Part shown: in pieces, positions 36,407 to 44,907 of the stretch
Layout: each line of letters starts with the position of its first letter
How positions within the stretch are numbered: the stretch's first letter is position 1
Origin: an uncultured Porphyromonadaceae bacterium
GTDB taxonomy: Bacteria; Bacteroidota; Bacteroidia; Bacteroidales; Porphyromonadaceae
DNA: 64,000 nucleotides
Reading direction: 5' to 3'
Assembly (NCBI GenBank): GCA_947253625.1
Contig: CAMYAB010000003.1
Span: 62,001 to 126,000, forward strand
The notes under the pieces: model-generated
What the model saw: the letters and a program-made list of their open reading frames with translations, nothing else
Database searches by the model: none
Told to the model about the DNA's origin: nothing
Position numbers and translations under genes: made by a program

Positions 36407-36422
36407 TGTTCCACGTGAAACA
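36407..36422. promoter_or_regulatory. parS-like ParB binding site
   Basis: TGTTCCACGTGAAACA matches the 16-bp ParB consensus TGTTTCACGTGAAACA at 15 positions. It lies between the mnmG stop codon and the uvrC start. parS sites cluster near chromosome origins and nucleate the ParABS segregation complex. Confidence 0.8.
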
Positions 36423-36427
36423 ATGCC

Positions 36428-38248
36428 ATGCTTTTACGCAAGCAAGAGATACGAGACAACCTGAGCCTGATACCGGAGCAACCCGGATGCTACCTATACC
36501 GTGACCAAGAGGATAGGGTCATCTACGTAGGCAAGGCCAAAAACCTAAAAAGACGAATATCGTCCTACTTCAACAGAGACCCGGACAGCCGAAAAACAAA
36601 AGCACTACTCCGTGCTTTTTGCACCATAGAGTACATGGTCGTCGCCTCCGAACACGATGCCCTGCTCCTGGAGAACAACCTAATCAAGCAACACCAACCA
36701 CACTACAACATCCTCCTCAAGCAGGGGAATATGTACCCCTTCATCTGCATCAAAAACGAACCATACCCGCGAGTACTGGTCACACACAAGCCGGAGCGAG
36801 ATGGGAGCACCTACTATGGTCCCTACCCCAACAGAGCCATGGCGTGGACCCTCAGCAAACTTTTTAGGCGGATCTTTAGATTCAGAACCTGCAGCCTCAA
36901 CCTCAACCCGGAGCGCATCCAAGCCAACAAATACCGAGTCTGCCTAAAGTACCACATCGACCGTTGCCTGGGACCATGTGTGGGGCTACAGAGTAGAGAG
37001 GAATACGACCAAAACATCGAGAGAGCACGGCAGATCCTGGAAGGACGTATAGGGGAGGTCGCAAGGACCCTCAAGGAACAAATGCTGGAGGCCAGTGCAG
37101 ACCTGGACTTTGAAAAAGCAATCGAAATACAGCAAACCCTCGAAGCACTCGAAAACTACCAAGCCAAAAGCACCATCATCAGCAACGTGATCGGAAACGC
37201 ACTCGTGGCTTCGTACGGGACAGACACAGACTCTTTTTTCGTCAACTACCTGCTCCTGCGTGACGGGAACATCATAGCCGGCCGAACACTCGAGTACAAA
37301 CGACAAATCGAAGAAGCAGAGGACGAACTCTTTGCGACCGTCCTCCAGGAGCTCATAGCCGACACCCCGATACCGGTGAACGAACTCATCGTCGACACTC
37401 CACCCAACTTTGGAGACTTTCCCGGACTAAAGATCACGACACCACAGAGGGGTGACCGACGCAAGGTGCTTGACCTAAGCATCAAAAATGTAGAGCAGTA
37501 CAAAAAAGATAAGATAAAACAGCAAGAAAAGCTCAACCCCGAACAACGAAACACCCAAATCCTGCGCAACCTCATGCAAGCGGCAGGACTGCCCAAACTA
37601 CCCTATCACGTGGAGAGCTTTGACAACTCCAACATATCTGGCACCGACCCTGTGGCATCGTGCATCGTATTCAAGGGAGCAAAACCCTCCAAAAAGGACT
37701 ACCGCCTCTACCGCATCCGCACAGTGGAAGGCCCCGATGACTATGCCTCAATGTACGAAGTGGTCGTGAGACGCTACACCAGACTACTGGAGGAGAAGCA
37801 AGATCTGCCGGATCTCATCATCACAGATGGCGGAAAAGGACAGATGAGCACCGTCCGAAAAGCCCTACAAGAAGTGGGCGTGGAAATACCGGTGATGGGG
37901 CTTGCAAAGGACCGGACACACAATACCAACCAAGTACTCTATGGTGATCCACCAACCGTGGTGGGAATCATGCAACGCAGCGAGGTCTTTTACCTCCTCG
38001 AGCGAATCCAAAAAGAGGTGCACCGCTTCGCAATAAACTACCACCGCAAACTCCGATCCAAGCGAAGTACACAGTCCGCTCTCGACAATATCAACGGCAT
38101 AGGATCCGTAAACAAACAAAAGCTACTGAAGCACTTCAGAAGCGTTACCCAAATCAAATCGGCCACCCTACAGGAGCTGCAACAAGCAATCGGCAACAAA
38201 AAGGGAGCCACGGTATACGAATACTTCAACAACCCTCAAAACAAATGA
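36428..38248 (+). CDS. uvrC: excinuclease ABC subunit C
   Basis: 606 residues. GIY-YIG nuclease domain at the N-terminus (QPGCYLYRDQEDRVIYVGKAKNLKRRISSYF, residues about 19-48), the UVR helix pair (DFEKAIEIQQTLEAL, about 220), the RNase H-like UvrC domain (ESFDNSNISGTDPVASCIVF ... DLIITDGGKGQM) and terminal HhH motifs (DNINGIGSVNKQKLLKHF). It makes both incisions in nucleotide excision repair. Its stop overlaps the dtd start (ATGA). Confidence 0.97.
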   Translation: MLLRKQEIRDNLSLIPEQPGCYLYRDQEDRVIYVGKAKNLKRRISSYFNRDPDSRKTKALLRAFCTIEYMVVASEHDALLLENNLIKQHQPHYNILLKQGNMYPFICIKNEPYPRVLVTHKPERDGSTYYGPYPNRAMAWTLSKLFRRIFRFRTCSLNLNPERIQANKYRVCLKYHIDRCLGPCVGLQSREEYDQNIERARQILEGRIGEVARTLKEQMLEASADLDFEKAIEIQQTLEALENYQAKSTIISNVIGNALVASYGTDTDSFFVNYLLLRDGNIIAGRTLEYKRQIEEAEDELFATVLQELIADTPIPVNELIVDTPPNFGDFPGLKITTPQRGDRRKVLDLSIKNVEQYKKDKIKQQEKLNPEQRNTQILRNLMQAAGLPKLPYHVESFDNSNISGTDPVASCIVFKGAKPSKKDYRLYRIRTVEGPDDYASMYEVVVRRYTRLLEEKQDLPDLIITDGGKGQMSTVRKALQEVGVEIPVMGLAKDRTHNTNQVLYGDPPTVVGIMQRSEVFYLLERIQKEVHRFAINYHRKLRSKRSTQSALDNINGIGSVNKQKLLKHFRSVTQIKSATLQELQQAIGNKKGATVYEYFNNPQNK

Positions 38249-38697
38249 AAGCAGTCATACAGCGCGTCACCTCTGCCTCGGTCACCGTGGACGGCAAACG
38301 CATCTCGGCCATAAAAAATGGACTCATGATCCTCCTCGGTGTACAGAGAGGAGATACTGATGAAGACGAAGCCTACGTGATAAAAAAGATACTCAAGCTC
38401 CGAATCTTTGACGACCCGGATGGTGTCATGAACCTAGACATCACCCAAGTAAACGGTGAGATCCTACTCGTCAGCCAATTCACCCTACTCGCCAACACAC
38501 GCAAAGGCAATCGTCCTAGCTATATCGAAGCGGAAGAGCCAACACTGGCCTCCGCACGCTACGACTCAGTGGCAAAAACGCTGAGCCAAGCCTTGGGCAA
38601 CCCCGTACAAAAGGGTATCTTTGGAGCAGACATGCAAGTTTGTCTCACCAATAACGGACCGGTAACCATCCTCCTGGACAGTAGAGCAGAGCGATGA
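38245..38697 (+). CDS. dtd: D-aminoacyl-tRNA deacylase
   Basis: 150 residues with the DTD hallmarks: MKAVIQRVTSASVTVDG at the N-terminus, VSQFTLLANTRKGNRPSY and the Gly-cisPro motif NNGPVTILLDS at the C-terminus. It removes D-amino acids (and glycine from tRNA-Ala) from mischarged tRNAs. Overlaps uvrC by 4 bp and the next gene by 4 bp. Confidence 0.96.
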   Translation: MKAVIQRVTSASVTVDGKRISAIKNGLMILLGVQRGDTDEDEAYVIKKILKLRIFDDPDGVMNLDITQVNGEILLVSQFTLLANTRKGNRPSYIEAEEPTLASARYDSVAKTLSQALGNPVQKGIFGADMQVCLTNNGPVTILLDSRAER

Positions 38698-39026
38698 CAC
38701 TAGTGGAGCTACAAAAAACTGTGGACGACTGGATCCACAAATATGGTGTGCGTTATTTCTCGCCCCTCACCAACCTGGCTCAGCTGACCGAAGAGGTCGG
38801 AGAAGTCGCTCGCATCCTCTCACGCACCTATGGCGAACAATCCGCCAAGGCAACCGATGACCTATCCAAAGAGGCACTCGCAGATGAGCTGGCAGACATC
38901 CTATGGGTCGTCACCTGCTTGGCAAACCAAACCGACTGCGACCTCACAGAAGCGATCAAGAAAAACATCGACAAGAAAACCAAACGTGACCACCACAGAC
39001 ATATTGATAATCCAAAGCTAAAGTAA
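38694..39026 (+). CDS. MazG-like nucleotide pyrophosphohydrolase
   Basis: 110 residues, all helical. The metal-binding pattern of MazG/iMazG proteins is present: LTEEVGEVARIL followed by LADELADILWVVTCLAN. A C-terminal Lys/Arg-rich tail ends the protein. These enzymes hydrolyse (d)NTPs or non-canonical nucleotides to monophosphates. Its coupling to dtd and uvrC suggests a house-cleaning operon. Confidence 0.9.
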   Translation: MTLVELQKTVDDWIHKYGVRYFSPLTNLAQLTEEVGEVARILSRTYGEQSAKATDDLSKEALADELADILWVVTCLANQTDCDLTEAIKKNIDKKTKRDHHRHIDNPKLK

Positions 39027-39034
39027 TAACAGAT

Positions 39035-39928
39035 ATGGAGACAAAAAAACAACCCCAGACAGCAGTAAAGAGTAGATTCGAAGAAGCTTTTGAGAAATTT
39101 GCTACCGCTCCGGATCAAGCAACCGTGCAACAGCGCGTCAAAGAAGCCATTGAAAAACACTACAACGAACTCAACAACCGTGACACCGTCAAGCTCATCC
39201 ACAGCTGCATAGACCTCACATCACTCAGCAGTACCGACCACGAAGACCACATCTTCCGCCTCGTCAATACGGTCAACGAACTCGACGAAAATGACCCCTC
39301 TATACCTCCGGTAGCCAGTATCTGCGTCTACCCCAACCACGTCCACACCGTAAAAGAACACCTCGCCGTGGAGGAGGTACACATCACCTCTGTAGCGGGA
39401 GGATTCCCGAGCGCACAGACCTTCATGGAGATAAAGGTGGCGGAGATCCAGCTAGCCGTACACGATGGAGCCGATGAGATCGATGTGGTGTTGCCCATTG
39501 GAGAATTCTTGAGTGGCAACTACAACGAGGTTGTTGAGCAACTACTAGAACAACACGATGCCTGCCATGGAGCAATCTACAAGGTTATCCTAGAGACTGG
39601 CGCCCTAAAGACCACCGAAAACATCCAACGAGCATCCATCCTCGCACTATATAGCGATGCCGACTTCATCAAGACTTCCACCGGCAAAGAATACCCCGGT
39701 GCAAATCTGGAGGCAGCGTACGTGATGGCCAATGTCCTCAAGCAATACTACGACCAAGAAGGACAGAAGCGCGGCCTAAAAATATCCGGTGGAGTACGCA
39801 CCACAGAGGATGCAATCAAGTACCTCTGCATTGTCAAGGAAGTACTCGGCGACGAGTGGCTCGACAATCGCCTATTCCGCTTTGGGGCCACCTCACTGGA
39901 GAGTGACGTCCTCAAGTACCTACAGTAA
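39035..39928 (+). CDS. deoC: deoxyribose-phosphate aldolase
   Basis: 297 residues, class I aldolase TIM barrel. The HSCIDLTSL start, VCVYP-type segment (ASICVYPNHV), VASVAGGFP-like (TSVAGGFPS), the VLPIGEFLSG block, the KVILETG segment and the Schiff-base lysine in FIKTSTGKEYPGA are all present. It cleaves 2-deoxyribose-5-phosphate to acetaldehyde and glyceraldehyde-3-phosphate in deoxynucleoside catabolism. Starts 8 bp after the MazG-like gene. Confidence 0.96.
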   Translation: METKKQPQTAVKSRFEEAFEKFATAPDQATVQQRVKEAIEKHYNELNNRDTVKLIHSCIDLTSLSSTDHEDHIFRLVNTVNELDENDPSIPPVASICVYPNHVHTVKEHLAVEEVHITSVAGGFPSAQTFMEIKVAEIQLAVHDGADEIDVVLPIGEFLSGNYNEVVEQLLEQHDACHGAIYKVILETGALKTTENIQRASILALYSDADFIKTSTGKEYPGANLEAAYVMANVLKQYYDQEGQKRGLKISGGVRTTEDAIKYLCIVKEVLGDEWLDNRLFRFGATSLESDVLKYLQ

Positions 39929-39956
39929 CCATAGACTTCAAGGATAGCTCCAAAAT

Positions 39957-39972
39957 TGTTCCACATGGAACA
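39957..39972. promoter_or_regulatory. degenerate parS-like palindrome at aroA start
   Basis: TGTTCCACATGGAACA keeps the outer TGTTCCA/GGAACA arms of a parS variant but has CACATG instead of the CACGTG core. It overlaps the possible aroA start codons, giving the N-terminus (M)FHMEH if the TTG is used. Confidence 0.4.
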
Positions 39973-41221
39973 CTTTGCCCACCCATCGCACTCCGGACGT
40001 CACTCCGATGACACCACGACGGTCAATCTACCTGTGTGCAAAAGCACCCTCGCACGGTGGCTCATTTTAGAGGCTGTAGATGGAAAAGCAACGCTGGCAG
40101 AGCTCCTAGATCAAGCCCCCACCCTACCCGACGACCTTAGAGTACTAAGGCTTGGGCTAGAGGGTGGGGGCATTGATTGTAGGGATAGTGGCACAGCCCT
40201 GAGGCTCCTTACCGCCTACCACGCCATCCGCGGAGGAGAGCACACCTTCACGGGGAGCGAGAGGCTCTGCCAACGTCCAATATCCGAGCTACTGGATCTA
40301 CTCACAGTCGCCGGAGCCAAAATCACACCACTCGGAGCTCAGGGGCACCTCCCATTTACACTTCGAAGTGACCGGCCGCTACACTTCCCCGAGACGATAG
40401 ACGCACACCACTGGCGTAGCAGTCAGTACGTCTCAGCACTTCTTCTCTCAGGTGTTCGGTCGCATATTTTATACCCCGACAGCGGACCGTCATATGCGTA
40501 TATACTCTTGACTATCAGATGTTTGGATCAATTTGGCTACCAGGTGGCGATAGCGGGGGATCGTATCGACATTGTGGGTCGCACGTCTGTAAAAAGTCCA
40601 GTAATGGGCAACATGGACGACCTTCCACGAGATTGGTCATCAGCCGGATACTGGTACGAACTTCTGGCTCTCTGCCCCACTATTCCAAGCCTTGAGGCAA
40701 AAAGCCTTTGTCTCGGCTCCCATCATCCCGATGAACGTGTGGTTGATCTATATAAAAAACACTTTGCCATCACGACCACGGCCGGCCCCTCTGCCACCAG
40801 ACTACACTCCAGCCACACAGAGGCCCTTCACAGCCATGTAGAGATTGATCTGAGCCAATCTCCCGACCTATTTTCGGCCATCGCCTGCACTTGTCTAGGA
40901 CAGAGACGTACCTTTGCACTAAGTGGACTAGATCTTTTGAGACACAAGGAGTCCGACCGGATCGAGAGTTTCATTGCCAACGCCGGGCGACTAGGCGCAT
41001 CGGGATTTGCCACAACCACCTCCACTCTCACCTGGGATGGCACACTGCACCCCACCCCCTCAGCAGTCATCGACCCCATGAGCGATCACCGTGTGGCGAT
41101 GGCATTTGGCATACTTGCCAAGAGCGGTGCACTCGGGGGCCAATACGACATAAAGGCTCCGAATGTGGTCCAAAAGAGCTATCCACAATTTTGGGAAGAA
41201 CTACACAAGCTCCTCCCCTAA
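39965..41221 (+). CDS. aroA: 3-phosphoshikimate 1-carboxyvinyltransferase (EPSP synthase)
   Basis: 418 residues from the ATG at 39965; a TTG at 39956 would add three residues (MFH). Family segments: LPVCKSTLARWLILEAV (substrate-lysine loop, with CKS for the usual GSKS), DCRDSGTALRLLTAY, GSERLCQRPISELLDLL, HHWRSSQYVSALLL, RHKESDRIESFI, and PMSDHRVAMAFGILA near the end. It makes EPSP from shikimate-3-phosphate and PEP. The Cys replacing Gly in the loop is notable but the lysine is kept. aroB lies at 61.3 kb in the same window. Confidence 0.9.
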   Translation: MEHFAHPSHSGRHSDDTTTVNLPVCKSTLARWLILEAVDGKATLAELLDQAPTLPDDLRVLRLGLEGGGIDCRDSGTALRLLTAYHAIRGGEHTFTGSERLCQRPISELLDLLTVAGAKITPLGAQGHLPFTLRSDRPLHFPETIDAHHWRSSQYVSALLLSGVRSHILYPDSGPSYAYILLTIRCLDQFGYQVAIAGDRIDIVGRTSVKSPVMGNMDDLPRDWSSAGYWYELLALCPTIPSLEAKSLCLGSHHPDERVVDLYKKHFAITTTAGPSATRLHSSHTEALHSHVEIDLSQSPDLFSAIACTCLGQRRTFALSGLDLLRHKESDRIESFIANAGRLGASGFATTTSTLTWDGTLHPTPSAVIDPMSDHRVAMAFGILAKSGALGGQYDIKAPNVVQKSYPQFWEELHKLLP

Positions 41222-41290
41222 AGCAACAACACCTTCACCAAAATTGTCACCTTCAACCACAGATCAAAAATCAAGCTGGAAGGGGGGGCT

Positions 41291-41321
41291 TTTGGCAACC
41301 GTTCCAAATTGGGTATCTTTG
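41291..41321 (+). promoter_or_regulatory. rubredoxin promoter
   Basis: TTTG (41291-41294), 19 bases, TATCTTTG (41314-41321): a textbook Bacteroidetes -33/-7 pair, 43 bp before the rubredoxin ATG. Confidence 0.8.
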
Positions 41322-41364
41322 TGTTGATAACCAGAAATACTAACCTCATAACAAACAAAAAATC

Positions 41365-41529
41365 ATGAAGAAGTATGAGTGCCAGCCTTGTGGCTGGATC
41401 TATGATCCCGAGGTGGGTGATCCGGACGGCGGTATCGAGCCAGGGACACCATTCGAGGACATTCCTGATGATTGGGTGTGCCCTATCTGCGGAGCATCCA
41501 AGGAGGATTTTGAGCCTATAGAGGACTGA
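41365..41529 (+). CDS. rubredoxin
   Basis: 54 residues, [15 protein letters not shown] at the N-terminus and [19 protein letters not shown] at the C-terminus. The two CxxCG knuckles (C6, C9, C39, C42) bind one iron. A small cytosolic electron carrier, in anaerobes usually feeding peroxide or superoxide reductases. A single-gene unit with its own promoter and terminator. Confidence 0.96.
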   Translation: MKKYECQPCGWIYDPEVGDPDGGIEPGTPFEDIPDDWVCPICGASKEDFEPIED

Positions 41530-41550
41530 TTACCGGTCTTTGCAAATAGT

Positions 41551-41590
41551 GAGAGGGTGCATCGAAACTACTGCTTCGATACACCCTCTC
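41551..41590 (+). terminator. rubredoxin terminator
   Basis: 16-bp stem with one mismatch (GAGAGGGTGCATCGAA / TTCGATACACCCTCTC), 8-base loop, 22 bp after the stop. It also faces the convergent esterase gene. Confidence 0.75.
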
Positions 41591-41626
41591 TTGGTTATTT
41601 AGCTCTGGCTCGGAGGTGCCGGTCGA

Positions 41627-43006
41627 TCAGAGGTCGATAGCCAGCTTGGAGGAAAAGATCCGCTTGGGGTCACCAAAGAGTGCGACAGCATCCACCATGG
41701 CACCCCTATTGGGGAAGAGTTTGCCTCTGAACACCGTCTTTCCGTTGTAGAGGACCGTAATAGGCTTGGTGTAGTCTACATCATCTATGTAGAGTCCTAT
41801 TTTTCCCGTTACATTTCCGGAGAGTGGCTCGGTTGTCAGGGTATAGGTGTTGTCCTTCTTGATCAGATCTATACTCAGTCTTGCATCCTTGCTGTCGGGG
41901 CGTAGTGCTCTCAGGTCCAGGCAGTAGACTCCAGCAGAAAAGGCCTCCATTGCATCCGGCTCATCGGGTACGATACTGTGGTAGACGTAAGTCACATGGT
42001 TCGGACGTGCGTTTCGCTTGTGGGTGAGGAGCCAGGGGGTCATTCCGTAGTAGTTGATGTAGTGATCTCGCCCTTTCTGAATGATCACCTCGTGAGGGTA
42101 GTTACCGCTGTTTTGGCTCGCCAGCTCATTCAGTCTGTCCTGCCACAGGCGGACGTAGACATTGCGTCCGTACATGGTGTCATCCTCACCCACCTCCATC
42201 CTGAAGGGGGTATTGCGGAGTCCTCGGAGGGCATCCGTGGGCTTGGTGGCAGCCGCCAAGCAACCGACGGCGGCGAAGTAGTCGGGCATGAAAGGTCCCA
42301 CACGTACCGTGCCGTAGCCACCCTCGGATATACCGGTGATGTAAAAGCGGTCCGGGTCTACCAGTCCCGAGAGGACCCCCAGCTGGTAAGCTCTTCTGTA
42401 GACAAAGGTGAGGGGCATGTGGTACCACCTACCCTTGCGGTCGTCCGGCATGCGTGGTACAAAGCAGAGGCAGGGGGCATCCTTGTAGTCTGCGGAGAGC
42501 CTGAGCGACTGAAACCACTCATCCTCATTCACCTCACTGCCCCAGGGGATCGGGGTGTCAGGGTACTTGCCTCCTCCGTGCAGGTGTATGATCATAGGAT
42601 ATCCACCGGCCGGCTTGGTCCCTTTGGCAAAGGGGGCAAACTTCATCTTGTCACCATTGGGGAGGGTCCACACCGGTTTGTCGATGGGTGTGGCCTCAGA
42701 TATACCACAGGTGGCGAGACGGGCTTGGTTGGCATCCTTCCATAGGGTCCAGATCTGTTGCTTGGTACGCTCGATCTCTGAGGCCTGTGCGGAGATGGCC
42801 TCACGGCTCATCTGCTCAGGTGGCGTCTCGATCGTCATGTGGTCCAGCTGCTTGGTGAAGTAGTCGGTCACTACCGCATCGGTAGCAAATCGATCCTCAG
42901 GGATCAGCTGAGGATCGCGCCCTCCACCCTCACCGGTACAACCCATGGTTGCCGGCAGGATGAGGAGTGCGGTCAGTAGTAGTCTAGTCTTGGCTAGCAA
43001 GTTCAT
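41627..43006 (-). CDS. alpha/beta-hydrolase (esterase-like) lipoprotein
   Basis: 459 residues with lipobox (PATMGC, Cys23). The hydrolase core has the oxyanion loop HLHGGG (141-146), the nucleophile elbow GISEGGYG (Ser227), an acid candidate in GEDD (about 274-276) and a His in GRDHYINYYG (about 315). About 90 residues of beta-rich C-terminal domain follow. This resembles PHB-depolymerase/feruloyl-esterase-like families; the substrate is unknown. Expected on the cell surface or in the periplasm. It follows the HmuY-like gene by 21 bp, so the two are probably cotranscribed. Confidence 0.82.
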   Translation of the reverse strand: MNLLAKTRLLLTALLILPATMGCTGEGGGRDPQLIPEDRFATDAVVTDYFTKQLDHMTIETPPEQMSREAISAQASEIERTKQQIWTLWKDANQARLATCGISEATPIDKPVWTLPNGDKMKFAPFAKGTKPAGGYPMIIHLHGGGKYPDTPIPWGSEVNEDEWFQSLRLSADYKDAPCLCFVPRMPDDRKGRWYHMPLTFVYRRAYQLGVLSGLVDPDRFYITGISEGGYGTVRVGPFMPDYFAAVGCLAAATKPTDALRGLRNTPFRMEVGEDDTMYGRNVYVRLWQDRLNELASQNSGNYPHEVIIQKGRDHYINYYGMTPWLLTHKRNARPNHVTYVYHSIVPDEPDAMEAFSAGVYCLDLRALRPDSKDARLSIDLIKKDNTYTLTTEPLSGNVTGKIGLYIDDVDYTKPITVLYNGKTVFRGKLFPNRGAMVDAVALFGDPKRIFSSKLAIDL

Positions 43007-43027
43007 CAGAAACAGTGAGGTAAATGA

Positions 43028-44458
43028 CTAAAACTCTTTGAAGAACTTTCTGTCCTCTTCGCTCAGCGTAAAGGCCTTGAGGTAAGCGTCCACGCTACCC
43101 TTTGGCACGCTGAAGATGAGGCGTGGAGAGCCGTCTTCGTTGCTCCAATCCTTGTAGTCCACAAAAGGCCAGCTCTTCTCCATCACGGGTGGTACCGGGC
43201 TCGTGAAAGTGATATCGGTGAGTGATTTGCAGCTGTCAAAAACCCAGCTACCAAAGCTCTTCACCGGCCCTTCAAAGAGGACTCGCTTCAGCTTTTTGTC
43301 GTACATGAAAGTACAGTACGGCAGGGTCACGACATTCTTGGGGATGTTGATCTCCTCGAGCGAAGCCATGTTGTAAAAAGCCTGCTTCTCGATCACAATC
43401 ACTGAGGAGGGGAGCTTTAGGCTCTTGATCTTGCTGGAAAATGTGAACGCACCCTCACCGATATTCTCTAGCTTTTCGCCCGGAAATACGACCTCCTCCA
43501 GGCCGGTGTAGGAGAGTTGCCCCTTGCCGATAGTGGCTAGGTTGGCCGGCAGGATGAGCTTCTTGATCACTTTGTTGTCCTTGAAGGCGTTGTCGAATGG
43601 ATCTATAGCCAGGGTCGAAGTGGTGAGATCCAGCTCCTCCAGTGCAGGCATATCGGACTTGATGTAGTCCAGGTCCGCCTGGCTGATCTCCTTATCCTTG
43701 ATGGTGAGGTAGCGGACACTCTTGGCCTCCTCCTTGGGGAGCAGTACGGAGAGAGCCTCCTTGCCGGTGACTACCTTCTCACCCTCTCTTGGGGCTAGCT
43801 TGTCGTTGGACCCCTTGTCGGAGATGAAGTCGTACTTCAGGCTAAAGTGGCCAAACTTATCTCCCTCCTTGGCATCGAGGATCTGGAGCTTGACATACTT
43901 GCCGGCAGCTGTGCGGACGATGTAGACATGATCATCCACGACTAGACTGGGGGGCATCACACGCCCATCCATCTTGACCCAGGAACCCAGGGTCATGAGT
44001 GGGTTGATACCCATAGTGGTGGTAGGAGGTGGCATGATGCCAAAAGTGTAGTAGATCTCTGCCAACTTGTCGGTGTACCAGAGGTTGGTGTTTTTGATAA
44101 ACTCCTCGGCACTCTTGAGGTTGTCAAAGTCGGTTGTATTGGTCCGGTATGCGGCACCCATACCCTTGCCACTCGCACCGCCGTTGGTCCGGCACGATAG
44201 GCCGACGATGGCAATGTCCCACTGATTGCTCTCCTGAGCATCGGCATCCGCCAGCTCTACCACCTTATTGGTCTCAAAAGAGAAGTAGGTGCACTTGGTC
44301 TTGGGAGTTGGGGTCGAGTGGATGGATACGGTGAAAGGCCCTTTCGGTGCCGGAGGAGTGGGTGTGGATCCATTGTCGTCACAGCCCGTGGTGACCATGA
44401 GGATCGTTGACGCTAGGAGCATCATTCCACCTCGAATGATTTGTTTTGTTCCAATCAT
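43028..44458 (-). CDS. HmuY-like haem-binding domain fused to BspA-type leucine-rich repeats
   Basis: 476 residues with lipobox (VTTGC, Cys26) and a Pro-rich spacer. Residues about 45-215 follow the HmuY pattern: SNQWDIAIVGLSCRTNGGASGKGMGAA and later DDHVYIVRTAAGKYVKLQIL then FGHFSLKYDFIS. Residues about 245-476 are BspA/LRR_5-type repeats (LEELDLTTSTLAID, IKKLILPANLATIG, LEEVVFPGEKLENIG, IKSLKLPSSVIVIEKQAF, LEEINIPKNVVTLP). HmuY captures haem and hands it to HmuR; LRR_5 domains mediate adhesion. The methionine-rich segment 142-168 could supply axial ligands as in Tannerella and Prevotella homologues (inference). No hmuR gene is nearby. Confidence 0.78.
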   Translation of the reverse strand: MIGTKQIIRGGMMLLASTILMVTTGCDDNGSTPTPPAPKGPFTVSIHSTPTPKTKCTYFSFETNKVVELADADAQESNQWDIAIVGLSCRTNGGASGKGMGAAYRTNTTDFDNLKSAEEFIKNTNLWYTDKLAEIYYTFGIMPPPTTTMGINPLMTLGSWVKMDGRVMPPSLVVDDHVYIVRTAAGKYVKLQILDAKEGDKFGHFSLKYDFISDKGSNDKLAPREGEKVVTGKEALSVLLPKEEAKSVRYLTIKDKEISQADLDYIKSDMPALEELDLTTSTLAIDPFDNAFKDNKVIKKLILPANLATIGKGQLSYTGLEEVVFPGEKLENIGEGAFTFSSKIKSLKLPSSVIVIEKQAFYNMASLEEINIPKNVVTLPYCTFMYDKKLKRVLFEGPVKSFGSWVFDSCKSLTDITFTSPVPPVMEKSWPFVDYKDWSNEDGSPRLIFSVPKGSVDAYLKAFTLSEEDRKFFKEF

Positions 44459-44502
44459 AGTGTTACTTAGTTTTATTAGTTATAGTTGGAGTAAAATACC
44501 CG

Positions 44503-44510
44503 CAAATTTA
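44503..44510 (-). promoter_or_regulatory. -7 element of HmuY-like gene
   Basis: TAAATTTG on the minus strand matches TAnnTTTG, 44 bp before the start codon. No Fur-type palindrome was recognised. Confidence 0.5.
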
Positions 44511-44589
44511 CATAGGTGCCTATTTTTTCTACATACCTTACAGTAGGGTTTTTTGGGGGCAAATTATACCTAATAGTAGTGGGTATAAA

Positions 44590-44814
44590 TGGGAGACCGA
44601 GGAGAAAAAGAGCACGAGCGTTTTGCGACCGCACCAAGAGGTCGCAAAACAAATCGGCCAAAACGACTTTTTCCCCATCAAAAACGCCACTTTTGGAAGT
44701 ATTGACAATCAACCACTTACACGGATCCTTGAGTTTCACGGATAGAAGCAATCGGTTTCACGGATAGAAGCGATCGCTTAGACGGATAGAAGCAATCACT
44801 CAGACGGATAGAAG
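44590..44814 (-). repeat. 22-bp minisatellite with long tail, copy D
   Basis: Four 22-bp units (44727-44814, minus orientation). The tail (44590-44726) shares with copy A not only the proximal blocks but also a distal block around GTTTTTGATGGG and TGTTTTGCG. This indicates that the full element is about 200 bp, with copies C and E shortened or diverged at the distal end. Confidence 0.78.
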
Positions 44815-44853
44815 CAAAAAAAGGTTGGAAGGAGGGGTTTTCTTTTTTATGCG

Positions 44854-44861
44854 TAATTTTG
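44854..44861 (+). promoter_or_regulatory. -7 element of mutS
   Basis: TAATTTTG matches TAnnTTTG, 47 bp before the mutS ATG. Confidence 0.5.
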
Positions 44862-44907
44862 TTAGGACACACACCTCAAAAACAGCTAGCTACTTCCCTA
44901 GATATAT

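Larger units (their letters stand above)
44459..44907. other. 449-bp divergent intergenic region
   Basis: Between the HmuY-like gene (-) and mutS (+). Contains a -7 motif for each gene and minisatellite copy D with its long tail. An inverted repeat TTTTGCGACC ... GGTCGCAAAA (44619-44650) lies in the tail. No gene seen. Confidence 0.7.

Noticed and set aside
36407..36422. Reading TGTTCCACGTGAAACA as an ordinary transcription-factor operator for uvrC
   Set aside because: The 15/16 match to the ParB consensus is more specific than any common operator, and mnmG and uvrC appear cotranscribed.
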